Shown: positions 44,134 to 53,854, counted from the first letter of the stretch. The stretch is DNA of 64,000 nt from Bifidobacterium thermophilum (GCA_000741495.1 JGZV01000006.1:1-64000), one strand, 5' to 3'. Translations and numbers: made by a program. The notes: generated by a model from the sequence alone, not told the origin.

Positions 44134-45468
44134 ATGTTCGTTCTCAAGAACGCATGGGCAGCTCTCAAACGCCACAAGTGGCGCTCCCTGCTCACCATCA
44201 TCATCGCCTTGCTCGTCACTTTCGGCACGATGTTTTCCACCGCGGTCATCCACGCGAGCGATACCGCGTACGGTTCCGGTTATGACGCCCAGCAACCGAC
44301 GCTCGACCTCAAGCTCAAGCAATCCGTGCAATCCACATATGATGGCGCCGATTCCAGCTGGAGCAAGCATTATCTGACGTGGACGAAGTACTCCACGTAC
44401 GCGAGCGCCGCGCAAAGCGCAAACCTCACCTTCACCTACACCTTCACGGAGGCCGTGCCGGTCCGGCAGACCGCCAAATTCAAGGCCGTAGCCGGCACCG
44501 CCGACCAGGATGCCGGCAAAACCGGCGGCGAGTTCACGCTGCGCACCTTCTACAGCAAGGAAGCGGCTGCCGCCAACGCTCAAGGCGCGTTCACCATCGT
44601 CAAGGGCAAGAACATCTCGTATTCCACGTCCAGCACGGATTCGACTTCGGCGCTGATCTCCGAAACCGTTGCCAAGAAGAACAATCTCAAGGTCGGCGAC
44701 ACGTTCACCATCGCCAATCCAACCGATGCGAAAACCACCGTCAAACTCAAAGTCGCCGGCATCTACCGGTATAAGGACGGCAAGGCGGCCGCATCCACGA
44801 AACTCGCGAAAGACAACCGTGACAACGCGATTTTCGTCGGCTACTACGCGTTCGCCATCAACGGGTTCGACAGCACCACCGGCAAAGGCTGGGCCATCCC
44901 CGATCTCCAAGTCACGTTCACCATGGACAGTGTGAGCGCCTATAAGAAGTTCGTGAAGCTCATCAACAAGGCGAAGCTACCGTCCGACTATGAGATCGTT
45001 TCGACTTCGCTCGACGCTTACGCCGCACGCATCAAGCCTTTGGGCAGGCTGGCGGAACGCTTGCGCGTCGTACGGATCGTGCTGCTGGCAGTCGGCGGCC
45101 TGCTGCTCATCGTGCTGGTGGCGCTGGGTCTGGTCGGCCGCCGCGGCGAAATCGCCACAGCCATGCTGGTCGGCGTGTCCAAGACGCGTATCGCTTGGCA
45201 GTTCATGCTCGAAGTACTGATACCCACGGTCTGCGGTTTCGCGATCGGCGCGTTGGCCGGCGGGTTCGGCACCAAGCCGCTCGCGCATTGGGCGGCCGGT
45301 GGTTATGACGTCGCGATGTCCGCCAGCCTGGTGTGGCAGACCATCGGCTACGGCCTGCTCGCCTGCCTGGTGTTGGCGTTCATTGCCATGTTCCGTGTCG
45401 TCGCCGTACGCAAAATCTCGGTGTTTGAGCCGCGAGCCACCACTGAAGCCAAGGAGGAATCCAAGTGA
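44134..45468 (+). CDS. ABC transporter permease (FtsX/MacB type)
   Basis: A 444-residue permease. Helix I (SLLTIIIALLVTFGTMFSTAVI) is followed by a ~280-residue extracytoplasmic domain and three C-terminal helices with the FtsX pattern (VVRIVLLAVGGLLLIVLVALGLV, GRRGEIATAMLVGVSKTRIAWQF, LACLVLAFIAMFRVVAVRKISVFEP). The start is ATG 44134 behind GGAGAAG; the frame to 44092 is ignored. AAGGAGG inside its last codons serves the next gene, whose GTG start overlaps this stop (GTGA). MacB-like systems export peptides or lipoproteins, or transmit mechanical force; which applies here is unknown. Confidence 0.88.
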   Translation: MFVLKNAWAALKRHKWRSLLTIIIALLVTFGTMFSTAVIHASDTAYGSGYDAQQPTLDLKLKQSVQSTYDGADSSWSKHYLTWTKYSTYASAAQSANLTFTYTFTEAVPVRQTAKFKAVAGTADQDAGKTGGEFTLRTFYSKEAAAANAQGAFTIVKGKNISYSTSSTDSTSALISETVAKKNNLKVGDTFTIANPTDAKTTVKLKVAGIYRYKDGKAAASTKLAKDNRDNAIFVGYYAFAINGFDSTTGKGWAIPDLQVTFTMDSVSAYKKFVKLINKAKLPSDYEIVSTSLDAYAARIKPLGRLAERLRVVRIVLLAVGGLLLIVLVALGLVGRRGEIATAMLVGVSKTRIAWQFMLEVLIPTVCGFAIGALAGGFGTKPLAHWAAGGYDVAMSASLVWQTIGYGLLACLVLAFIAMFRVVAVRKISVFEPRATTEAKEESK

Positions 45469-46398
45469 GCGAAAAGAAACGAGACCACTCAAACCGACGA
45501 ATCCGTGGACAGCGTGGAGTTCAGTGTCGTCATTGATGACATTGACGCTGACACCGCCGCCGCAAAGGCCGACGATACTGCGGCCACGCCCGCAGATACA
45601 CCCGACCACGAGGTCGCCCACGCGGATGCCGCGACCCGCACGTCGTCGCGTATCGACCGGGAGTTGCGCGGCCGCCGTCATGTCGCCCTGAAAGCATACC
45701 CTGCGTTCGCGTTCAACAACATCATCCTGCAAAACCGCAAAACCGGACGCAACGTGCTCGACAACATCAGTTTCGACTGCTATAACGGCCGCACGGTCGC
45801 GATCATGGTCGACCCGGAGGACCCTGAACAGCGGGTCGGTTTCATGGCCGTCGCGTCAGGCATGCTGTACCCCACCAGCGGCAGGGTCATGCTGAAAAGC
45901 AATGATTTGGCGTCCTTCGACCCGTCTGAGGCGCGCGCCCACCGGCTCGGCGTCGTACCGCAACAGTATGCGATCCGCGACGATTTGGACGCTATCGGCA
46001 ATCTCGTGTACACGATGGACGCCTCCGGACGCAACTTCCTACGCTCCAAAGTCGATATCGCCCGCGATCTGCTTGACCAGACCGGGTTCGGCGACGGTAG
46101 CGAGCAGGCTGTGGAAAACTATGAGGCGCTCGTGCACACGCCTGCCGGCAAGCTGCGGGAAATTGACCGGAGACGGTTGGCGATTGCACGGGCGATCTGC
46201 TGCGAAGCGCAAATCCTGCTGCTTGACGAGCCGACCGGAGGGCTTGAAGCGGGTGATGCTTCATCTATCCTCACGCTGCTGACCCAGCTCGCCCGCCCGA
46301 ACCGCAAGACCGCGGATACCGGGCGTTGCGTAATCATCGTCACTGACAGCGAGGATGTCGCCGGCAGGTGCGATGACGTGTTCGCCTTGTATGACTGA
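45465..46398 (+). CDS. ABC-ATPase-like protein with degenerate nucleotide-binding site (N-terminal frameshift)
   Basis: The chain has an ABC fold: FAFNNIILQNRKTGRNVLDNISFDCYNGRTVAIM, a Q-loop region VVPQQYAI and an intact Walker B QILLLDEPTGGLEAGD. However, the Walker A segment reads VDPEDPEQRVGFMAVASGML with no GxxGxGKST, the signature LSGGQ is replaced by TPAGKLREIDRRRLAIARAI, and the H-loop His is absent (IIVTDSEDVA). It is probably a pseudo-ATPase. The best start is GTG 45465, overlapping the permease stop, with AAGGAGG 7 nt upstream; it matches the main frame only if one A of GAAAAGAAAC (45471-45480) is removed, giving MSEKNETTQTDESVDSVEF. Otherwise translation would begin at GTG 45505 without a binding site. 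The N-terminal 60 residues are acidic and disordered. Confidence 0.8.
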
Positions 46399-46416
46399 TC
46401 GGTTTTCCGCCGATAG

Positions 46417-46466
46417 CGAGTGGAGGCCTGCACCCCCGGTAATTCGGGAGTGCAGGCCTCCACTCG
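46417..46466. terminator. 17-bp perfect hairpin between convergent genes
   Basis: CGAGTGGAGGCCTGCAC (46417-46433) and its complement (46450-46466) flank a loop that can itself pair (CCCG/CGGG). It lies between the ABC protein and the convergent HD protein and probably stops transcription both ways. Confidence 0.75.
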
Positions 46467-46490
46467 TATTTCGTGCCAGTTTGCGATCGC

Positions 46491-47216
46491 TCACACCACA
46501 CGCTGGTGGAACCGTTCGGCAAGCGCCGGAATGTCAGGCTCGCCGTACTTGTCGACCAGCTCAAGCCAGGCGCGGCGGTTCTCCTCACCGAAGCGGGCCG
46601 CCTTGTTCGCGTACGATTGCGCGGTGAGGAACTTCGGGGGCACGGATTTGCTGTTGTACTTGTCGGCGACCATGACCACCTCCTGTTCGAGGTTGACCGG
46701 CACGTAATCCGCCGGCGGCAAGGGCAGACCCTGCCGGATCACCTCGTCCTTGGTAAGCCCCACGCCGGTATGGTTGCGCGCGAACTGGGCGATGGACTCG
46801 TCCACACCTTCATCCAGCAGATACCGGTAGCCAAGCAGGCCGTGCTCGATGTAGCGCGGCCCGTCGAATTTCAAGGGTTCACCGTCGGATCCGTCGTGCT
46901 TAAGCACACGGTACGTGCCGATGTCATGCAGCAATCCGCCGATCACTACCAGATTCTCGTCCAGGAGCCTCGGCGGGATTTCGCCGCCAGTGATGCCGTC
47001 AGAGGGAGCGGCCTGCGACGGGTCGGGGCGACCGGACGCGTCCGTCGGTAGCGTGCAGCGCCGCACGAACAGCGCGTTCTGGTGCCTCACGATTTCGCGG
47101 GCGATGGTCGCCACGATGACGCAATGCGTGTGTATCAGATCATATGCGGCCTGCGATGGCGCGATTTTCCTGTGCAGCTCATCGACTTGGGCCAGTGTCG
47201 GAATATATCCACTCAT
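46491..47216 (-). CDS. HD-domain phosphohydrolase family protein
   Basis: A 241-residue HD protein. The metal ligands are visible as IHTHCVIVATIAREIV, GGLLHDIGTYRVL (HD pair) and EHGLLGYRYLLDEG, then NHTGVGLTKDEV. VVMVADKYNSKSVPPKFLT is the last conserved helix. Such proteins hydrolyse nucleotides or phosphomonoesters; the substrate is unknown. ATG 47216 is preferred to 47225 because TACAAT lies 7 nt before it, which would make the message leaderless. No ribosome binding site exists for either. Confidence 0.85.
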   Translation of the reverse strand: MSGYIPTLAQVDELHRKIAPSQAAYDLIHTHCVIVATIAREIVRHQNALFVRRCTLPTDASGRPDPSQAAPSDGITGGEIPPRLLDENLVVIGGLLHDIGTYRVLKHDGSDGEPLKFDGPRYIEHGLLGYRYLLDEGVDESIAQFARNHTGVGLTKDEVIRQGLPLPPADYVPVNLEQEVVMVADKYNSKSVPPKFLTAQSYANKAARFGEENRRAWLELVDKYGEPDIPALAERFHQRVV

Positions 47217-47293
47217 ACCGTCCATTGTAGGGAGCTGTCACCCATAACCAGTCGCGAGGAAAATGCCCGCATGATCCCCGCATAAGAAGCAAA

Positions 47294-48166
47294 TCAGATG
47301 GACTCGATACGGAACTCGCCGGTACGGTTTGAAGCGACGACCATCTGGTCGTTGCCCAGCTCTGTCCAACCATCGGACTCGTCCTGCGGGAATCCGGAAC
47401 TGGCGACGACCACGCCCTCCGCCGTGCCATCGGTGCCCAGAATCCGCCGATACCTGATCACACGATAGTCGATGGCATGCTGCTGCCAGCCATACCCCGC
47501 GTACACTTCCATGATGCGCGGCGGGACTTCGGTACGCCCCGACGCCCGCAATACGACCAGTTGGTCATCGCTCTGGATCATGCAGTTGTAGCTGGACTTC
47601 GGGTAGCTTTGCCGCAGCTCGCGCACCGCTTGGGCAACCGCCTCATCCAGCGGGAAGCCGAAACCGATGTATTCCAAAATCACAGCGAAAAACACCGCGG
47701 AATCGCTACGCCCGCCCGTGGACAGGAACACGCTGCGATCGACGGGGAAATCATGATTCTCGATGATATTGCGGCCATAATCATCGGAAATATCGCCATT
47801 GTGAGCGAAACTCAACCCGTTCGCGAAGAATGGCTGTTGGTTCTCCAAAATCAGCGGCAAATGCGAGCTGGCGAGACGGAAATGCCATAACGCACCACGA
47901 GCCGGCTGCACGGCAAGCTCGTCAAACACCGGGTCATGCAACGCCGGCGTAGTGGACTTGTACAGGCGCGTGCCGGTTTCCGGCGACGGCGCACCGCCAT
48001 CGCGACGGTACGGAGGTTCCTGGGGTGTGCACAGCGAAGCGGTGCCCCAACCGTCATTGTGGACCATGCTCATCGCACGAAAATCCTTGACAGTCTGCTC
48101 GCCGCCCAGCACATCTTGTAAGCTGCGGTTGATTCCCGCAGTCGCATAACCCAGTAACCTGCACAT
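47294..48166 (-). CDS. Class II glutamine amidotransferase (YafJ/EgtC-like)
   Basis: A 290-residue Ntn-type amidotransferase domain without a synthase partner. The ATG at 48166 puts the catalytic Cys at position 2 (MCRLLGYATAG), as required after Met removal. Other conserved parts are VHNDGWGTAS, ALWHFRLASSH, LENQQPFFANGLSFAHNGDI and STGGRSDSAVFFAVIL. It could cleave gamma-glutamyl amides; no ergothioneine genes are nearby, so EgtC itself is unlikely. GTGGA lies before the start. A longer frame to 48196 is not used. Confidence 0.88.
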   Translation of the reverse strand: MCRLLGYATAGINRSLQDVLGGEQTVKDFRAMSMVHNDGWGTASLCTPQEPPYRRDGGAPSPETGTRLYKSTTPALHDPVFDELAVQPARGALWHFRLASSHLPLILENQQPFFANGLSFAHNGDISDDYGRNIIENHDFPVDRSVFLSTGGRSDSAVFFAVILEYIGFGFPLDEAVAQAVRELRQSYPKSSYNCMIQSDDQLVVLRASGRTEVPPRIMEVYAGYGWQQHAIDYRVIRYRRILGTDGTAEGVVVASSGFPQDESDGWTELGNDQMVVASNRTGEFRIESI

Positions 48167-48230
48167 AATCATCCACTCTAGCGGGCGGCGGGACACCGTT
48201 GATGCGTGTGGCTATAGAGGTTGGTTATAT

Positions 48231-48269
48231 CAAGGCCGCCCGCTCCTGCAGGAGGAACGGGCGGCCTTG
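48231..48269 (-). terminator. Terminator of kup
   Basis: CAAGGCCGCCCG (48231-48242) and CGGGCGGCCTTG (48258-48269) form a perfect 12-bp stem 19 bp after the kup stop on the minus strand. Confidence 0.75.
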
Positions 48270-48287
48270 GGCGTACCGCATCAGCGG

Positions 48288-50711
48288 CTACTGGTTCTTA
48301 CGCTGATTGGCCTGTCGCTGTTGCGAGCCGGACACGGCCGACTTCTGATTACGAGCCGGTTTGGCCTCCGACGCTTGCGCCGCGGACTGTTTCGTGGCCT
48401 TAGCGGATTTTGCCGAGGATTTCGCCAAAGCGAGCACATCCTCATTCGACTCGATCTGCCGCAGATTATTCGCTTCACGCTTGAGCCGCGGCGGTCGACG
48501 GGTCGACAGGAACAGCGGCTGCACCTCAATCAGCGGATTGTACGGCGCCAGACCGAACCATTTGACTGGAGACCCTGCCGCATGGCGGATCGCATACTTC
48601 ATCTGCAGGGATAGCGCACCACGCTCAGAAATCGTGGATTCCGGCATCAACGCCTTATGGATCAGCACATACTTGATGGTGCCCACCCCTGGATCGGCGT
48701 CAAGCTTCGGATACTGCGACTTCTGCTGCGGCAGCTCGCCCGTATGTTCCAAATCGTGCATGATCTGGTGGATGTATGCAGGAATCGACTGGGACACCTT
48801 GAATCCAAGCTTGATCTTCACACGGAACAGGTAATCCGTACCGAAATTCTCAACCGAATACTCGCGAGTGAACGGCTCGTCGGTCGTCTGCACCGAAACC
48901 GCCCACCAGGCGCGTGCACGCTTGGGATGGTCCGCGAAAATCGAGAAGAAGATATCCGTGTCCAGCCGCTTCATCTCGCTATCAGACGTCAGATACACGA
49001 TATTGTCCGCGAAATACGGGATACGGAAGTCACCGTGCAGCTTCTCGAGCGCAGGCAGGAAATCCTTGCGCTTCATATGGCGGCGCTGTGATCGCTCGAT
49101 CTTCGTACCGTCATTCCACGTGACCATGATCATCAGGATCATCAAGGTCAACAGCATCGTGAACCAACCACCATGCAGGAACTTCGCCATCGAGGCGATG
49201 AAGAACATGATCTGGATGGACAGGAACACGATTGAGAACACAATGGCCCCGACCTTGTGCCGGTTGTACCACATGTACACCGCGAGCAGCACGGTTGTCG
49301 TAATCATGGTGATAGTCAATGCGAGGCCGTATGCGGCGGAAATATGCTCCGAATCGCGGAACAGGAACAGCACGGCGAGCGTGGAGACACACAGCACGCC
49401 GTTGACCACCGGAATGTACAACTGACCGCGAGTGCGAGCCGGGTAGCGCACTTGCAGATGCGGCATCCAGTTGAGGCCGGTCGCTTCGGCGACCATCGTG
49501 AACGCGCCGGTGATCAGCGCCTGCGAGGCGATGATGCCCGCGGTGACCGACAGCGCGACCGCAAGATAGCGCACGCCAGGGCTCATCATCTGGAAGAACG
49601 GGTTCAAGCTCTCCACGCCCTCAAGCGCCGAATTGTGCTGGTTGCGCAGCATCCACGCGCCCTGCCCGAAATAGTTGAACACGAGTGCGATTTTGATGAA
49701 CGGCCAGGTGAAGTAGATGTTGCCGCGGCCCACGTGGCCCATATCCGAATACAGCGCCTCGGCGCCCGTGGTCGACAGGAAGACCGTGCCCATGAGGGCG
49801 ATACCGGCCGCGTTATGCGGGCTGAACAGGAAACGGATGCCATACACCGGGTTGAGGGCGGCGAACACACTCCAATCGTTGCTCAGGTTGAACACGCCGA
49901 CGACGGCGAGGAAGCCGAACCACACCATCACGATGCTGCCGAACACGCGGCCGATGCTTTCCGTACCGCGCGACTGGACTGAGAACAGCAGCAGGATGAT
50001 GATCGCGGTGATGATCATCGTCAGATTCGCGTTTTCTCGGAACATGGGTTCAAACACCGGAATGGTTTTCAAGCCTTCGACTGCCGAGGAAATCGACACG
50101 GCCGGGGTGAGTACCGAATCCGCGAGGAATGCGGCACCGCCAAGCATCGCGGGGATCGCCAGCCAGCCGCCATACTTGCGAATCAGCGAGTACAGGGCGA
50201 AGATGCCGCCCTCGCCCTTGTTATCGATGCGCATGGCGATCAGCACGTATTTCACGGTGGTGATCAGTGTGATTGACCAGAATACGAGGGACAGCACGCC
50301 GAGGATCGCTTCCCTATCAGCGTTCTGGATGCCGCCTTGCCCGTTGAGGAAGGTTTGCATCGTGTACAACGGCGACGTACCGATGTCGCCGTACACCACA
50401 CCCAAGGCGACAACCGCCATGGTGAATGTGACTTTGTTCGGACCGGATTGCACGCGTGTCCACCAGCGGCCGATAGCCCCCTTGGTCGCGGTTTTCGCGA
50501 GTTTTTCCGCTTCTTTATGTTCTTCTTCTTGCTGCTTGGCGATTACCTCGCGCTCTTCTTTGGTCGACGTCTTGCGAGAGACCTTGGGCGCGTTGGTGAA
50601 GGTATCGGCCTTCAGCAACGTCTCGCGCATACGTTCGTCAGCCTGCTGCTCTTGCGATTGCTTCGACTGATTGGCGGTATGCGAAGATTCACGCTGCCGT
50701 GATTCCGCCAT
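48288..50711 (-). CDS. kup: Kup-family potassium uptake protein
   Basis: An 807-residue K+ importer. A charged N-terminal extension of about 100 residues (Gln/Glu/Lys-rich) precedes the core, which begins ALGVVYGDIGTSPLYTMQTF, the Kup signature. Twelve hydrophobic segments follow, with KYVLIAMRIDNKGEGGIFALYSL, GGAAFLADSVLTPAVSISSAVEG and FFQMMSPGVRYLAVALS. The C-terminal ~200 residues are cytoplasmic, ending in an Ala/Lys/Gln-rich tail. The start is ATG 50711 with GGAGG upstream. The extended N and C termini are longer than in E. coli Kup (622 residues). It is monocistronic. Confidence 0.95.
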   Translation of the reverse strand: MAESRQRESSHTANQSKQSQEQQADERMRETLLKADTFTNAPKVSRKTSTKEEREVIAKQQEEEHKEAEKLAKTATKGAIGRWWTRVQSGPNKVTFTMAVVALGVVYGDIGTSPLYTMQTFLNGQGGIQNADREAILGVLSLVFWSITLITTVKYVLIAMRIDNKGEGGIFALYSLIRKYGGWLAIPAMLGGAAFLADSVLTPAVSISSAVEGLKTIPVFEPMFRENANLTMIITAIIILLLFSVQSRGTESIGRVFGSIVMVWFGFLAVVGVFNLSNDWSVFAALNPVYGIRFLFSPHNAAGIALMGTVFLSTTGAEALYSDMGHVGRGNIYFTWPFIKIALVFNYFGQGAWMLRNQHNSALEGVESLNPFFQMMSPGVRYLAVALSVTAGIIASQALITGAFTMVAEATGLNWMPHLQVRYPARTRGQLYIPVVNGVLCVSTLAVLFLFRDSEHISAAYGLALTITMITTTVLLAVYMWYNRHKVGAIVFSIVFLSIQIMFFIASMAKFLHGGWFTMLLTLMILMIMVTWNDGTKIERSQRRHMKRKDFLPALEKLHGDFRIPYFADNIVYLTSDSEMKRLDTDIFFSIFADHPKRARAWWAVSVQTTDEPFTREYSVENFGTDYLFRVKIKLGFKVSQSIPAYIHQIMHDLEHTGELPQQKSQYPKLDADPGVGTIKYVLIHKALMPESTISERGALSLQMKYAIRHAAGSPVKWFGLAPYNPLIEVQPLFLSTRRPPRLKREANNLRQIESNEDVLALAKSSAKSAKATKQSAAQASEAKPARNQKSAVSGSQQRQANQRKNQ

Positions 50712-50954
50712 AACATATCCTCCATCGGCGGGGACCATCCCCGCTCGTGAACTCTCATGTCCGGCAAACGAACCGCGATGCCATCACGATTCCTTTACAG
50801 ACAGCCGCAAGTTTATACGACGGACGCGAGATATTGCAAAAATCCGGGCGCAATATGGGGGACATACGGAGGTTCTGCCTAATTTTTGACGGCGCGCGCA
50901 ACCGCCCGATGCCGACGACACCGGCATCCCGCAACCACTGATTTCTCCGCGGAG

Positions 50955-51254
50955 CCAGAAACCCGAAGATACGCCGCCATCCATGACACCCCGAACAACA
51001 TCCCGCACAGGAACCCCGAGACACCAACGCAACCATCACAACCTGCCGGAGACACCAGCACAACCAGCCACCCCCCGGATCACTCACGGCACAGGAACTT
51101 CGAGATGCGCCATCATCTCCAACCACCCGACGCACGACCAATGCAGGAACGCGCAGATATCAGCGTAACCGGCGCTACCTGCCAGAGACACCGGCACAAA
51201 CCGCCATCCCCGGACAACACGCCGTGCAGCAACCCGAAGATGCACCGCTATCCG
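50955..51254. repeat. Degenerate C/A-rich repeats upstream of kup
   Basis: At least four drifted copies of a (G/C)NAACCCGAGAT-CGCC--CATCC block lie at 50955-50982, 51008-51036, 51090-51119 and 51228-51254, with irregular spacing. Between them CCTGCC(G/A)GAGACACC(A/G)GCACAA occurs twice (51042, 51178). The interval 50712-51273 holds no gene with a ribosome binding site. The composition matches the arrays at 41 and 63.7 kb. Confidence 0.5.
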
Positions 51255-51273
51255 CGACTTGCCGCGCACCCGC

Positions 51274-52234
51274 TCAAACGCCGTACACCTCGCGCGTGGT
51301 GCGCCGGGTGGCGCGCGCGACCTCGGCAATCGGCAGATCGAAGACATCGGCGAGCGCTGCCAGCGTGTACGGGATCATATACGGCGCATTGGTGCGCCCG
51401 CGGTAGGGCATCGGACTCAAATACGGCGCATCCGTCTCAACCATGATGTGGTCGAGGCCAACCAATCGCGCCGACTCACGGATCCCGTCATTGCCCTTAT
51501 AACTGACCGTTCCCGAAAAGCTCAGATACCAGCCGTGTTCCGCGGCGATACGTCCCATCTCGGCGTCGCCGGAATAGCTGTGGAACACCGTGCGTTCGGG
51601 ACTGCCGTCCGCAAGCAGCGTGTCGATGACTTCCCTGTGTGAGTCGCGGTCGTGGATCTGCATGGGCAGGCCCAGCTCCTTGGCGAGCGCGATATGGTCG
51701 CGGAAGGCTTGTCGTTGCAGCTCTTTGGCGCCCTCACCCGTGCGGAACAGGTCCATGCCGGTTTCGCCGATGGCCACCACTTCATGCGGATGGTCGAGCG
51801 CCAGTCGGTGTACGCGTGCGAGCGCGTCTTCGAAACTGACGTCGTGATACGGTTTGTAGCTCAATGGCAGGCCATCCGGTCCGGGAACACCGCGATGGCC
51901 GTGCAGCACGGCCTCATTGGGATGAATGGCGAGTGCCGCGTGCACGGTACCCGGATGGTCGAGAGCCATCTGCACAGCGGTGTCAAGATTCGGGTATTCG
52001 CATCCGACATCAATGACGCCTTCAACACCGACGGCTTGCGCTTGGGCGAGCAGTTCATCGACCGAGTACACGGGTACCGGCGGCTGATCGCGTTCGATGG
52101 CCTGCCGGTTCATTTCGCGGGCGAAGGGGACGACGCTCGCCACATGCGTGTGATTGTCGATGACTTGCGCGTCGGCGGGGAGCGGTTCGGGGGGCGGGCG
52201 CCCAGCTGCGGTCGCGATGGTGATGCTTGGACAT
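51274..52234 (-). CDS. tatD: TatD-family metal-dependent DNase (frameshifted at the N terminus)
   Basis: A TatD-type 3'-5' exonuclease/hydrolase with a TIM barrel and two metal ions. Visible sites: IDNHTHVASVVP (first metal pair), VIDVGCEYPNLDTAV, ALAIHPNEA, EVVAIGETGMDLF (Glu ligand), PMQIHDRDSH, VFHSYSGDAEMGR and MVETDAPYLSPMPYRGRTN (final Asp). The natural N terminus seems to be MSKHHHRDRSWAPAP from ATG 52234 (GGAAG upstream), which joins the catalytic frame (EPLPADAQVIDN) only if the C6 run (52189-52194 on the plus strand) loses one base. Without that the frame has no good start before 52365. It is divergent from pepC. Confidence 0.88.
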
Positions 52235-52335
52235 GGCTTCCAGTCTAATCGGGGGCGGTCGCGTGATGGTTCTGCCCCGTGACTGCCCGGAACCGGCGCG
52301 GAGTACGATGTTGGTTCTGACAAAGGCACATGCAC

Positions 52336-52355
52336 ACACATGCGTACACATGCGT
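52336..52355 (+). repeat. Short tandem repeat in the pepC leader
   Basis: ACACATGCGT is repeated twice in tandem with partial copies on either side, ending about 18 bp before the pepC start codon. It could affect the leader of pepC; length variation between strains would be expected. Confidence 0.6.
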
Positions 52356-52373
52356 ACACGAGCAAGGAGCATT

Positions 52374-53837
52374 ATGGCGAATGACGACACCACCAATCCG
52401 ACCGATCAGAAAGCGCTGCGCCCTGGGCAGCTGCGCGAGTTTTCCCGCCGGTTCAACGCCGACCGGGCGAACGCGGTCGCGGCGAACGCGGTCGCGGCGA
52501 ACGCTGCCACGAGTGCGGGCGTGTTGAAGGCGGCCACTGATTATCATGGCGTACGCGCATTGCCGCGTGATTTCTCGATCGAACTCAAGCAGGGGTCGAT
52601 CACGAATCAGGAGCGTTCCGGCCGCTGCTGGATGTTCGCCTCGCTCAACACCCTGCGTTATGAGCTGATGCATCGTTGGAAGCTTGAGGATTTCGAGTTT
52701 TCCGAGTCTTACCTATTCTTCTGGGATGCGGTCGAAAAATCGAATACGTATCTGGAGAACGTGCTGGCGACATTGGACGAGCCGACCGACAGCCGCGTGT
52801 TCGAGATCATCAACGATACGGTGGCCGATGACGGCGGCTGGTGGCAGATGTTCGTCGCGCTGGTCAACAAGTATGGTCTGGTCCCGAAGTCCGCGTACCC
52901 AGAATCCGCGAATTCCCGCAATTCCGACGCGTTCAAGCAGTATTTGAACACCAAGCTGCGCGAATTTGCCGCCGACTTGCGCGACCGTCATGCGGCAGGC
53001 GAGAGCCTGGATGCGTTGCGCGCGGCGAAAACCGAGGACATGGCGACCGTGTACCGCATCTGCTGCATCGCGCTGGGCGAGCCGCCGGAACGCTTTGATT
53101 TCCTAGCCCGCACCAAGGGCGAGGATGATGATGCCGACGGCAAGAAGGACGCCGACAAGACAACGGACGCCAAGGATACCGGCGAGGATGGCCGCGACGA
53201 CCGTCCTCAGATCCGCGAATACGGTATCACGCCGCTCGAATTCATGCACAAATACGTGCCGGTGGATGTGAACGACGCGGTCACCCTGTGCAACGCGCCG
53301 ATGGCCCGCACCCCGTTCGGCAAGCGGTACCGGATCAAGTGGACGGCGAATGTGGCGGAAGCCGGGGATATGGAGTTCGTCAACGTGCCGCTCGACGTGT
53401 TCCGTAAGGCGGCGGTCGACCAGCTCAGCGCCGGCCACCCGATCTGGTTCGCGTGTGATTGCATGCAGTTCTCGCTGCGCGACGCCGGGATTTTCGACCG
53501 CGACACCGTGCGCGTGGACCAATTGTTCGGCACCGAGTTCACCTTTGATAAGGCTCAGAGCTTGGAATACTGGGATTGTGCAAGTAATCACGCGATGACG
53601 CTGACCGGCGTGAACCTGGATGCCGACGGCAAGCCGAATCGTTGGAAGGTCGAGAACAGCTGGGGCAAGGACGCCGGCAAGGACGGCTATTACGTCGCGT
53701 CGGCTGACTGGTTCGACCGCTTTGTCACCGAGCTGATCATCCGCAAGGAATATCTGGATGAGGCGACGAAGGCGATCCTCAAAACCGAGCCGGTGGATAT
53801 CGAACCGTGGCAGCCGCTGACCCGCCGCTGCGACTGA
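52374..53837 (+). CDS. pepC: C1B-family aminopeptidase (PepC/bleomycin hydrolase type)
   Basis: A 487-residue cytoplasmic cysteine aminopeptidase. The catalytic Cys is in ITNQERSGRCWMFASLNTLRY, the His in CASNHAMTLTGVNLD and the Asn in RWKVENSWGKDAG, the papain-like triad in order. AGCAAGGAGC precedes ATG 52374. Two features stand out: an N-terminal tandem peptide (NAVAANAVAANAA, from 15-bp DNA repeats) and an acidic Asp/Lys insertion of about 30 residues near position 245 (GEDDDADGKKDADKTTDAKD) not usual for the family. Confidence 0.95.
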   Translation: MANDDTTNPTDQKALRPGQLREFSRRFNADRANAVAANAVAANAATSAGVLKAATDYHGVRALPRDFSIELKQGSITNQERSGRCWMFASLNTLRYELMHRWKLEDFEFSESYLFFWDAVEKSNTYLENVLATLDEPTDSRVFEIINDTVADDGGWWQMFVALVNKYGLVPKSAYPESANSRNSDAFKQYLNTKLREFAADLRDRHAAGESLDALRAAKTEDMATVYRICCIALGEPPERFDFLARTKGEDDDADGKKDADKTTDAKDTGEDGRDDRPQIREYGITPLEFMHKYVPVDVNDAVTLCNAPMARTPFGKRYRIKWTANVAEAGDMEFVNVPLDVFRKAAVDQLSAGHPIWFACDCMQFSLRDAGIFDRDTVRVDQLFGTEFTFDKAQSLEYWDCASNHAMTLTGVNLDADGKPNRWKVENSWGKDAGKDGYYVASADWFDRFVTELIIRKEYLDEATKAILKTEPVDIEPWQPLTRRCD

Positions 53838-53854
53838 GACCCTCACCACCACCC

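Noticed and set aside
50784..51141. Short ORFs on both strands between kup and tatD
   Set aside because: No ribosome binding sites, overlapping frames, repeat-driven composition.
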